Positions 36,801 through 44,242 of a stretch of DNA of 64,000 nt are shown piece after piece (the first letter of the stretch is position 1; each line of letters opens with the position of its first letter). The position numbers and the translations under genes are program-made. Source of the stretch: Mesorhizobium shangrilense (GTDB taxonomy: Bacteria; Pseudomonadota; Alphaproteobacteria; Rhizobiales; Rhizobiaceae); contig NZ_JBEWSZ010000001.1 of assembly GCF_040537815.1 (NCBI RefSeq), positions 558,001 to 622,000 on the forward strand. Direction: 5' to 3'. The notes under the pieces were generated by a model. That model did not search any database, had not been told where the DNA came from, and was given only the letters and a program-made list of their open reading frames with translations.

Positions 36801-39800
36801 CAGCGCTGAAAGCCCGATCAAGCTCGAATTGCAGATGCTGTCGCTGAAGGCAGCGGGCGAGGGCACAAAGGCCCGGCTCGATATCTCCGGCATGCTGCCC
36901 TCGGTTGCCACCAGACAGGCCAAGGTAGAGGGCGTAGCGGTCGCCCTGCATTCCGATGCATTCGACCTCAAGGGCCGTACGGGACCGATTTCCGGCACGG
37001 TGTCGGCCGACAAGATCGGGCTCGACAATCCGACCATCGCGCCGCTGATCGCCGGCAAGGTCACGGCGAAGGTGGCCGGCAACCTTGCCGCCGACGCCAT
37101 CACCATCGACAGTGGCTCGGTGACCAGCGACGCGCTGGACAGCGCCTTCAATGGCCGGGTCTCGCTGGCCGACGGCGCCATCGACCTCGACCTCAAGGCC
37201 GATGCCGCCTCGGCGGCGCTGCCGGCGGCAGCGCGTGGCGTGCTTGCCGAGCGCACGCAGCTCAGTGCGGTGCTAAAGCGTGACGCCGGTGGCAATGTCA
37301 GCGTTGATGCGCTCAATCTGGCGTCCGGGGCGCTGACCGCCCGGGGGCAGGCCAGCCTTGCAGACAACAAGCTGACCGCCGACATCAGGGGTGGTCTTTC
37401 GGACATTTCCTTGCTGTCGAAGGATGCCAAGGGCGCCATCGCCTTTGCGTTGAATGCGCAAGGGCCGGCCACTGCCCCGGACCTGTCGTTGACAGTGAAC
37501 AGCGACCGGCTTTCGGTGGCTGACCGGGAAATCACCGGGTTGAAGCTTACCGCCACCGGCAAGGCCGATGCCGCCAATCCGGCGGCCAATGTGCAGCTGA
37601 CCGGCAATGTCGCGGGCCAACCCTTGCAAGGCAGCGCGGTGCTGGCCACGTCGGACGGCAAGAGTGCCATCAACGGGCTGCTGCTGTCGCTGGGCAAAAA
37701 CAGGATTTCCGGCGACCTTGCGCTCGACGAGAAGTTCGTCCCGGTCGGTACTGTATCGCTCGACCTGCCGGATATCGGGCCGCTGGCCGCCTTGGCACTG
37801 GAAAAGGCCGAAGGCGACGTGCGCGGCACGATCGCCTTCTCGAAGAACGGCAGCGCGCCGCAGGTGGCCATCAAGGCGAACACGGCGTCGCTGACGCGCG
37901 GCGATCTGTCAGCGAAGACCGTGTCGATCGATGCGCTGATCGCGAATTATCTGGCGGCCCCCGTCATCTCCGGCAAGGTGCGCGCCGACACCGTCACCTC
38001 CGGCACCACCGTCATTCGCGGCATCGATGTCGACCTGACGCGCGATGGCGACTGGACCGGCTTTTCCGGCGGCGCCACCGTCAAGGACATTCCGGCCAAG
38101 GCCACCGGACGGGTGAAGGTCGCCAATGGCACGACGACCATCGAGCTTGCCTCGGGACAGGCGACTGTCCAGGGCATCAAGGCAGCCATTTCGCAGGCAT
38201 CGACGGTCACCATCGCCAATGGGACGACCGCCATTAACAAACTGGTGCTCGACCTCGGCGGCGGTACCGCAACCGTTTCGGGCAAGGTCGGGCAGGCGCT
38301 CGATCTCAACGCGACGCTGGCGCGGGTGCCGGCCTCGCTCGCCAACAGTTTTTCGCCGGGGCTCGATGCCGCCGGCGTGATTTCGGGCACGGTCAAGGTG
38401 ACGGGCGCCGCGGCCAGTCCCGCCGTGGCCTTCAACATCGACGCCGCAGGCGTGCAGACCTCGCAGACGCGCGGCGCCGGGCTCGGCGGGGTGAATATCT
38501 CGTCCACGGGCACGTTCGGCGGCAACAAGCTGACCTTCGACGCCAATCTCAGCGATGGGGCCGGCCTTGGCCTCAAGGGTGGCGGCACGGTGACGACCGC
38601 CGGCACGCCCGCGCTCGCGCTCGATTTCTCCGGCAAGGTGCCGTTCGACTTCCTCGCCCAGAAACTCGCCGCGCAGGGCCTTTCGCTGACCGGCGCCGCC
38701 AACGTCAATGTGCAGGTTCGCGGCCCGGCGACATCGCCGATGATCGGCGGCACGGTGAGTGCGTCCGGCGCCCGGCTGGTGGATGCCAATTCGGGACTGG
38801 CGGTCAATGACATCGCCCTCGACGTCTCGATCGGCAACGGCGTCGCCAGGATCAACCGCCTGACCGGCACGCTGTCGACGCGCGGCAGCCTGTCGGCCAG
38901 CGGCACGGTAGGCATCAACCCGGCGCAGGGTTTCCCGGCCGTCCTGTCGATCAAGCTGGTCGACGGGCGTTATACGGACGGCCGCGTGGTGACCGCCAAT
39001 CTCGGTGGCGACCTGACGATCAAGGGTCCGCTGACATCGGCGCCGGTGATTGCCGGCACCGTCAATCTGGCCAAGACGGTCATCACCGTCCCCGACAAGC
39101 TGCCGGGCTCGCTGGCAGCGCTCGACGTCAAGCACAAGAACGCTCCGGCCGCTGTTCGTGCGCAGGACAAGGCGCTACGCCCAGCGACGACGTCGGGCAA
39201 GGGCGGCGGCAGTGGGCTCATCCTCGATGTCACGGTCAACGCGCCGAACCAGATCTTCATCCAGGGCAGGGGCGTCGATGCCGAGCTTGGCGGCTCGCTC
39301 AAGCTGACCGGCCCGGCCTCGTCGCCACAGGCGGTGGGAACCTTCACCTTGCAGCGCGGGCGGCTGTCGATCCTCGGCAAGCGGCTGACCTTCACCGAAG
39401 GCACGATCGGCTTCTCGGGCTCGCTTGTGCCTTATCTCAACCTCACGGCGACTTCGACAACCACCAGCGCCACCGTCACCATCGTGGTGTCGGGCGAGGC
39501 GACCAATCCGAAATTCACCTTCTCCTCGGTTCCGGCGCTGCCCGAGGACGAAGTCCTGGCGCAGCTGATCTTCGGCCGCTCGATGTCGAACCTGTCGCCG
39601 CTGCAGATCGCGCAGCTTGCCGAGGCCGCGGGACAGTTGGCGGGCGTCGGCGGCTCGACCTCGCTGCTCGAAAACCTGCGCAGCGCGATCGGCGTCGACG
39701 ATCTCGACGTGACCACGGACAGCCAGGGTGGCACCGCGGTCTCTGCCGGCAAGTACTTGAACGACCGCACCTATGTGACGATCCAGAAGGGCGACAAGCC

Positions 39801-39915
39801 CGGCTCGGGCAAGGCGACCATCGACCTCAATGTCGGGCGCGGCGTCAAGTTGCGTGGCGAGGCCAATGACGCCGGCGAGGCCAAGGGCGGCATTTTCTAC
39901 GAAAAGGAATACTAG
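33865..39915 (+). CDS. tamB: Translocation and assembly module inner-membrane protein TamB, enlarged
   Basis: 2016-residue AsmA/TamB-family protein: an N-terminal signal anchor (IVVYTLLVVVAAAAGALFVL, residues ~10-30), a very long beta-rich body expected to form a hydrophobic groove through the periplasm, and the conserved C-terminal DUF490/TamB domain (e.g. LNLTATSTTTSATVTIVVSG, VLAQLIFGRSMSNLSPLQIA, ending FYEKEY) that contacts TamA. E. coli TamB is about 1260 residues. The extra length is largely an internal tandem duplication: the segment from ~34843 recurs from ~36721 with a ~626-residue period, including repeated anchors such as RDGDWTGF.GGAT. The ATG overlaps the tamA stop. Composition is typical of neighbours, with no sign of transfer. 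Confidence 0.94.
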   Translation: MKSFKRILRIVVYTLLVVVAAAAGALFVLTKTERGRENLAGLISSMASNADRKVTVSGIDGIWSGALTVDHVVLEDRQGAWLVARKVAVDWSPLALLSKNFSADRIAADRIELARLPVASTQPSQGGSTTLPVSIDVKQIDLPDIALGQALAGSGIAELTAKGAVKVDAGPLAVQTNLNVTRRDGKQGNVDAKVHFAPADDKLDLDLKASEPAGGIIANLLNLPDAPPVDIVVSGTGPLANWSGVGTFLVDHQIVTQLTGRHQLSDKGNHVEAKGDGDFERFLPENLKQLFAGRTSFDLAGTATTAGGIDIERANIDSDAVHGTASGVVDPKGASDLSVQLAAKGPPVVVSLGSKAQPITVAIKGATARAFGDGKAPKVDIGASFVSIVAGGTRLDDLSTQIHSDGFDIQNRAGPVTVKIEAGGLNTDLATLAPLITGKVAVDLAGSVSRDTIVIDKGTLISDALNASLTATVALADMSMQLKMNADAVSTALPPQIASVLGPRVKFSATAARDPQGSFAANSIELTSGSLSASGTASIQGTDIQADVKGKLGDVSVLSPMVGVPVAGGVDFALTAKGATTAPDFSVSASSDSLTASGHTVKNIKLNATGKADIANPAANVTLTGSANDQPLDLKAALVTNEGKRSINGFSVSLGDNKVSGDLALDDKFVPLGTLTLQAPDIAALAALAGQAITGDINGTISFAKEGDTPSVTIDAKSTSVSRGDVAAKAIAVDATVANYLKAPAISGTIKADTVTSGSTEVSGINVDLKRDGDWTGFTGGATIAGIPATATGRVKIAGGTTSVEIASGEATVRGIKAAIADTSTLSIADGTTSIEKLALDVGGGAVTVSGTAGQALDLKAEFSALPAALANDFSPSLDAVGTLGGTASVTGSPSAPDVRFNAQLTDVETSQTRQAGLGALAVDAAGSFTTAGGVIVDHATLSGDKISGKAAGTLNPNGPSDFALDLASTGPSLPLTLGSAESPIKLELQMLSLKAAGEGTKARLDISGMLPSVATRQAKVEGVAVALHSDAFDLKGRTGPISGTVSADKIGLDNPTIAPLIAGKVTAKVAGNLAADAITIDSGSVTSDALDSAFNGRVSLADGAIDLDLKADAASAALPAAARGVLAERTQLSAVLKRDAGGNVSVDALNLASGALTARGQASLADNKLTADIRGGLSDISLLSKDAKGAIAFALNAQGPATAPDLSLTVNSDRLSVADREITGLKLTATGKADAANPAANVQLTGNVAGQPLQGSAVLATSDGKSAINGLLLSLGKNRISGDLALDEKFVPVGTVSLDLPDIGPLAALALEKAEGDVRGTIAFSKNGSAPQVAIKANTASLTRGDLSAKTVSIDALIANYLAAPVISGKVRADTVTSGTTVIRGIDVDLTRDGDWTGFSGGATVKDIPAKATGRVKVANGTTTIELASGQATVQGIKAAISQASTVTIANGTTAINKLVLDLGGGTATVSGKVGQALDLNATLARVPASLANSFSPGLDAAGVISGTVKVTGAAASPAVAFNIDAAGVQTSQTRGAGLGGVNISSTGTFGGNKLTFDANLSDGAGLGLKGGGTVTTAGTPALALDFSGKVPFDFLAQKLAAQGLSLTGAANVNVQVRGPATSPMIGGTVSASGARLVDANSGLAVNDIALDVSIGNGVARINRLTGTLSTRGSLSASGTVGINPAQGFPAVLSIKLVDGRYTDGRVVTANLGGDLTIKGPLTSAPVIAGTVNLAKTVITVPDKLPGSLAALDVKHKNAPAAVRAQDKALRPATTSGKGGGSGLILDVTVNAPNQIFIQGRGVDAELGGSLKLTGPASSPQAVGTFTLQRGRLSILGKRLTFTEGTIGFSGSLVPYLNLTATSTTTSATVTIVVSGEATNPKFTFSSVPALPEDEVLAQLIFGRSMSNLSPLQIAQLAEAAGQLAGVGGSTSLLENLRSAIGVDDLDVTTDSQGGTAVSAGKYLNDRTYVTIQKGDKPGSGKATIDLNVGRGVKLRGEANDAGEAKGGIFYEKEY
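34843..38470 (+). repeat. Tandem intragenic duplication within tamB
   Basis: Unit 1 (about 34843-36720) and unit 2 (about 36721-38470, up to the unique C-terminal part) translate to clearly homologous stretches in the same order. Examples are DPKGASD/NPNGPSD, NATGKADIANPAANV/TATGKADAANPAANV, SGDLALDDKFVPLGT/SGDLALDEKFVPVGT, ADTVTSGST/ADTVTSGTT and RDGDWTGFTGGAT/RDGDWTGFSGGAT. The offset is 1878 bases at the start of the units and 1866 later, so small in-frame indels have occurred. Confidence 0.9.
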
Positions 39916-40176
39916 GCAAACCGTGCGTTGGCACCATCCTCGGCTTCGGCTGGCGCTGGTCTAACCTATGCAAATGTCTCAATTTAACCGACCGTGAAAA
40001 TTCGAGCGGAATCTGCGCCGCAATAACAATTTTGCGCCAAGACTGTCGTTATCGCGCGAACCGGCTTGCTTCCAAAGTTGCACATTCCCTGACATGTTCC
40101 CAATCCCGTCTGTCTTTGACATGATGGCCCGGATGCGGAATGTTAAAAGGCAGAAAGCCAACAATGGGAGTTAGTC

Positions 40177-41835
40177 ATGACGATCTACAAGAGTAATGGC
40201 GACAGCGTTCCGGATCACATCCTGGCGATGGCCGAGGAGGCCAAGGCAAACAAGGTGGACCGGCGCGAATTCCTGGCGCTCGCCAGCATCTTCGGCGCAT
40301 CGACGGCGATGGCCTACGGCCTGCTCGGTCTCGCTGCCCCGACCCCGGCCAAGGCCGATGAAGTGCAAGGCAAGAAGGGCGGCGTGATCAAGGTCGCGAT
40401 GTCCGTCAAGGATCCCAAGGATCCGCGCACGGCCGACTGGTCGGAGATTGCCAATGCAGAACGCCAGGCGCTCGAGCCGCTGGTGAAGTACACGCACCAG
40501 TACACGTTCGCGCCCTATCTCCTGGCGGGCTGGGACATCAACGACGACGCCACCGAATACACGCTGCATGTGCGGCCGGGCGTCGAGTGGAACAATGGCG
40601 ACAAATTCACCGCCGACGACGTGATCTACAATTTCACCCGCTGGGCCGACAAGAACGCGGCGGGCAATTCCATGCCGGGCCGCCTTGGCAGCCTCGTTGA
40701 CGAAAAGACCAAGAAGTTGAGCGAAGGGTCCATCGTCAAGGTCGACGACATGACGGTCAAGCTGAAGCTCACCAAGCCCGACATCGCGCTCATCGCCAAC
40801 TTGACCGATTATCCGGCGCTGGTGGTGCACAAGACCTTCGACGCGAAGGGTGCCAACTTCAAGAGCTGCCCGATCGGTACCGGCCCGTTCGAACTCGTCT
40901 CCTATGATGTCGGCCAGAAGGTGGTCTACAAGCGCCGCGAGACCGGCAAGTGGTGGCAGGGCGAGGTCTTCCTCGATGGCGTCCAGTTCATCGATTATGG
41001 CACCGATCCGGCCGCGACGGTTTCGGCCTTCGAATCGGGCGAGGTGCAGACCAACCACGAGACGACCGCCGACTACGTCAAGATCATCGAGGGTGTCGGC
41101 GCTCCGGTTTCCGAGGTGGTGACCGCAGCCACAGTTGTGTCGCGCTTCAACATCAACGCCAAGCCTTATGGCGACCAGAAGGTACGCCAGGCGATGTGCC
41201 TGGCCGTCGACAATTCGGTGGTACTGCAGCTCGGCTACGGCAATGCCGGCTCGCCGGCTGAAAACCACCATGTCGCGCCGATCCATCCGGAATATGTCGC
41301 TCTGCCCAAGATCCCCCGCGACATCGCCAAGGCCAAGCAGATGCTGACGGAAGCCGGCGTGATCGATTTCGAGCACGAGCTGATCAGCAACGACGAGGAC
41401 TATCACAAGAACACCACCGACGCGATCGCGGCCCAGCTGCGCGAAGCTGGCATCAAGGTGAAGCGCACCGTGCTGCCGAGCTCGACCTTCTGGAATGACT
41501 GGACGAAGTATCCGTTCTCGGAAACCAACTGGAACATGCGTCCGCTGGGCATCCAGGTCATCGCCATCGCCTACCGCTCGGGCGAAGCCTGGAACGAGAC
41601 GGCCTATGCCAATCCGGACTTCGACAAGAAGGTCAACGAGGCCCTCGGTATCGCCGATGCGGAGAAGCGCAAGGTGGTGATGAAGGATGTCGAGCAGATC
41701 CTGCAGGATTCCGGCATCATCATCCAGCCTTACTGGCGCAAGCTCTACATCAACATCAAGCCTGAGGTGAAGAACCACTCGATGCACCCCACCTACGAGC
41801 ATGACTTCGGCAAGGTCTGGCTCGATCAGGCGTGA
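40177..41835 (+). CDS. Peptide-type ABC transporter substrate-binding protein (SBP family 5), Tat signal
   Basis: 552-residue family-5 binding protein (DppA/OppA-like). The N-terminus carries a twin-arginine type signal: [16 protein letters not shown] at ~residues 28-43, then a hydrophobic stretch and AKA-DE cleavage. The body shows [29 protein letters not shown] and [18 protein letters not shown], diagnostic of the family. Tat export implies folding before export, uncommon for such proteins in E. coli but frequent in rhizobia. It is followed by a stable hairpin at 41851-41878 and then the permease genes, a layout that would let the binding protein be made in excess. Substrate: oligopeptide, opine or similar; not determinable. 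Confidence 0.92.
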   Translation: MTIYKSNGDSVPDHILAMAEEAKANKVDRREFLALASIFGASTAMAYGLLGLAAPTPAKADEVQGKKGGVIKVAMSVKDPKDPRTADWSEIANAERQALEPLVKYTHQYTFAPYLLAGWDINDDATEYTLHVRPGVEWNNGDKFTADDVIYNFTRWADKNAAGNSMPGRLGSLVDEKTKKLSEGSIVKVDDMTVKLKLTKPDIALIANLTDYPALVVHKTFDAKGANFKSCPIGTGPFELVSYDVGQKVVYKRRETGKWWQGEVFLDGVQFIDYGTDPAATVSAFESGEVQTNHETTADYVKIIEGVGAPVSEVVTAATVVSRFNINAKPYGDQKVRQAMCLAVDNSVVLQLGYGNAGSPAENHHVAPIHPEYVALPKIPRDIAKAKQMLTEAGVIDFEHELISNDEDYHKNTTDAIAAQLREAGIKVKRTVLPSSTFWNDWTKYPFSETNWNMRPLGIQVIAIAYRSGEAWNETAYANPDFDKKVNEALGIADAEKRKVVMKDVEQILQDSGIIIQPYWRKLYINIKPEVKNHSMHPTYEHDFGKVWLDQA

Positions 41836-41850
41836 CATATCGCTCGATGC

Positions 41851-41878
41851 AAGCGAAGGGCGGCAACGCCCTTCGCTT
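41851..41878 (+). terminator. Perfect 12-bp hairpin between binding-protein and permease genes
   Basis: AAGCGAAGGGCG-GCAA-CGCCCTTCGCTT, a perfect stem with a GNRA-type tetraloop, begins 15 bases after the stop at 41835. There is no T-run, so partial termination or 3'-end protection of the binding-protein mRNA is more likely than full termination. Confidence 0.65.
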
Positions 41879-41986
41879 CGTCGACATCGTCGTCGCTGCA
41901 TGTCTTGCAGCGGCGACTTGACGTCACAAGGTTTTCGAAACAGGGTTGACCATATCTGACCCCAACCCGGCCGGCAGGGGGGCACA

Positions 41987-43021
41987 ATGTTCTCATTCAT
42001 CGCCAGACGCATCGGCACGATTCTGCTCACGATGCTGTGCCTGACGCTGGTCGTCTTCTTCCTCGTCAATCTCGAACCCAATCTGAAGAAGCTGGCCATC
42101 AGCCAGACGGAAATGCACACCTCCGCCGAGCAGCTTGAAAGCTGGCTGGTCAAGAACGGCTACCGCCAGAACTTCTTCGTGCGCTATGGTCAGTGGCTGG
42201 GCATCGTGCCCAAGCAGCCGTTGACCGATCCGGCGACTGGCAAGACGGCGCAGCGCTTCTCGTTCTGCAACGACCCGGTCGAACCGAAATTCTCCGGCGT
42301 CATCCAGGGCGATTTCGGCTGCTCCACCAAGTTCAAGACCACGGTGGCGGCAAAGCTGTTTCCGGCGCTCGGCGCCACCGGCATCCTGATGCTGTGCGTG
42401 CTGGCGGTGATGGTGCCGGTCTCTCTGCTGATCGGTATCCTGGCGGGCATGCGGGAGGGGTCGCGCACCGACCGCGTGCTGTCGGTGGCCTCGATCGCCT
42501 CGACGGCGACGCCCGAATATGTGTCGGGCGTCATCTTCACCGTCGTCTTCGCTTCCTGGCTCGGCTGGCTGAACGGCTCGGCCGCGTCGGCGAGCCAAGG
42601 CATCACATTCTACAATTTTACCCTGCCGGTGATCACGCTGGCGATCTACGGCATCGGCTATATCGCGCGCATGACGCGCGCCTCGATGGTCGAGGTGATG
42701 ACGCAGCAATATATCCGCACCGCGCGATTGAAGGGGCTTAGCTTCGGCAACGTGGTGGTCAAGCATGCGCTGCGCAATGCGCTGATCGCCCCCTTCACCG
42801 TCATCATGCTGCAGTTTCCGTGGCTGCTGACGGGCGTCGTCATCGTCGAGGTGATGTTCCGCTACCAGGGGTTCGGCTACACGCTGGTCGAAGCCGCCGG
42901 CAACAACGACATCGACCTGCTGCTCGGCTGTTCGCTGGTTTCGGTGTTCATCGTCTTGATCACGCAGCTCATTTCCGACGTCGGCTACGCGTTCCTCAAT
43001 CCGCGTATCAGGGTTCAGTAG
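41987..43021 (+). CDS. Peptide-type ABC transporter permease (DppB/OppB-like)
   Basis: 344-residue inner-membrane permease. It starts with the family N-terminus FSFIARRIGTILLTMLCLTLVVFFLVNL and includes the long periplasmic loop after helix 1 (residues ~30-120), VSLLIGILAGMREGSRTD, YIARMTRASMVEVMTQQYIRTARLKGL (coupling region) and the conserved C-terminal LIAPFTVIMLQFPWLLTGVV. The loop is longer than in E. coli DppB and contains a cysteine pair (FCND...GCSTK). It follows the binding-protein gene and precedes the second permease by 12 bases. Confidence 0.92.
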   Translation: MFSFIARRIGTILLTMLCLTLVVFFLVNLEPNLKKLAISQTEMHTSAEQLESWLVKNGYRQNFFVRYGQWLGIVPKQPLTDPATGKTAQRFSFCNDPVEPKFSGVIQGDFGCSTKFKTTVAAKLFPALGATGILMLCVLAVMVPVSLLIGILAGMREGSRTDRVLSVASIASTATPEYVSGVIFTVVFASWLGWLNGSAASASQGITFYNFTLPVITLAIYGIGYIARMTRASMVEVMTQQYIRTARLKGLSFGNVVVKHALRNALIAPFTVIMLQFPWLLTGVVIVEVMFRYQGFGYTLVEAAGNNDIDLLLGCSLVSVFIVLITQLISDVGYAFLNPRIRVQ

Positions 43022-43033
43022 GGGAGAAGGCGC

Positions 43034-44191
43034 ATGCAAATCCAATATATCGGCGCCTTCACCATTGTCCTCGAAGTGCTCTCGCGCTTCTGGCCGGTCT
43101 GGGTCGCGCTCGTCATCGTCATGGGGGCGAGCTTCGCCTACAAGAAGAAGCTGGCGCTCTACGGCCAGCTGTTCGACAGCGGCGTCGGCATCGTTGGTGT
43201 CGCCATCTGCCTGTTCTGGCTGTTCACGGCGATCTTCGCCTCGACCATCTCGCCTTTCGATCCGCTTGGGCAGCTTCCGGTGATGAAAGATGTTTTGCCG
43301 GGCGCAGTAGAGCCGCAATCGGGGCTGGTCTATCTGTTCGGTGGCGACAAGCTTGCCCGCGACGTCTTTTCACGCATGGTCTATGGCAGCCAGATCGTGC
43401 TGATCATCGCGCCGGCGGCAACCGGCTTCGCGCTGATGGTCGGCATCACGCTCGGCCTGCCCGCGGGCTATTATGGCGGCAAGATCGACACGGTGCTGTC
43501 GTTCCTGGCCAACCTTGTGCTCGCCTTCCCGGTCATCCTGCTGTTCTACCTGCTGGTGACACCGGGCATCATGGATACGCCGATACCCTATGCGCTGGCC
43601 GGCGTGTTCTTCCTGTTTCCGATCATCTTTTTCAGCGTGCTGTTCTGGACGCGCTACAAGAACCGGCCTGACAGGATCTACATCCTGCTTGGCCTGACCC
43701 TGGTGATCGGCGGCTGGATCTACCTCGGCCTCGTCTTCGACAAGGACCCGCTGCATATCGTCCACATCGACCCCAACCAGCTCAACATCTTCGTGGCGGT
43801 GGTGTTTGCCTCCAGCCCGGGCGTGTTCCGCATCGTGCGCGGCCTGGTGATGGACATCAAGACGCGCGACTATGTGGCCGCGGCGCAGACGCGCGGTGAA
43901 TCGCCCTGGTACATCATGCTGTGGGAAATCCTGCCCAATGCGCGCGGGCCACTGATCGTCGATGCCTGCCTGCGCATCGGCTACACCACCATCCTGCTCG
44001 GTACGCTCGGTTATTTCGGCCTCGGTCTCGCGCCTGAAAGCCCGGACTGGGGCACCGCGATCAAGGACGCCAGCCGCCTGCTGCGCTCCTTCATCCATCC
44101 GGCACTGCCGCCGACGATCGCGCTGATGTCGTTCGTGCTGGGGCTCAACCTCTTGGCCGACTCGCTGCGTGAACAATCGATGAAAGACTGA
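43034..44191 (+). CDS. Peptide-type ABC transporter permease (DppC/OppC-like)
   Basis: 385-residue permease, longer than the usual ~300 residues because of an N-terminal region with two helices (WPVWVALVIVMGASFAYKKK; GIVGVAICLFWLFTAIFAST) and an inserted helix-rich segment around YILLGLTLVIGGWIYLGLVF. The conserved core is present: KLARDVFSRMVYGSQIVLII, the coupling loop TRDYVAAAQTRGESPWYIML, and GYFGLGLAPESPDWG near the end. The ATG at 43034 follows GGGAGAAGG. It is the partner of the upstream DppB-like permease; the extra segments are a mild oddity worth comparing across homologues. Confidence 0.9.
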   Translation: MQIQYIGAFTIVLEVLSRFWPVWVALVIVMGASFAYKKKLALYGQLFDSGVGIVGVAICLFWLFTAIFASTISPFDPLGQLPVMKDVLPGAVEPQSGLVYLFGGDKLARDVFSRMVYGSQIVLIIAPAATGFALMVGITLGLPAGYYGGKIDTVLSFLANLVLAFPVILLFYLLVTPGIMDTPIPYALAGVFFLFPIIFFSVLFWTRYKNRPDRIYILLGLTLVIGGWIYLGLVFDKDPLHIVHIDPNQLNIFVAVVFASSPGVFRIVRGLVMDIKTRDYVAAAQTRGESPWYIMLWEILPNARGPLIVDACLRIGYTTILLGTLGYFGLGLAPESPDWGTAIKDASRLLRSFIHPALPPTIALMSFVLGLNLLADSLREQSMKD

Positions 44192-44242
44192 TCTGCGGGT
44201 TTCGACCCGACGTGCCTGACAGAATTAGGATTGGAGCGACCC

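Noticed and set aside
34650..39404. Several 300-480-codon minus-strand frames
   Set aside because: All lie opposite tamB. The repeated Ala/Ser/Thr-rich pattern comes from the complementary repeats in tamB.
40171..42153. 660-codon minus-strand open frame
   Set aside because: Antisense to the family-5 binding protein gene, whose family motifs and signal sequence are unmistakable.
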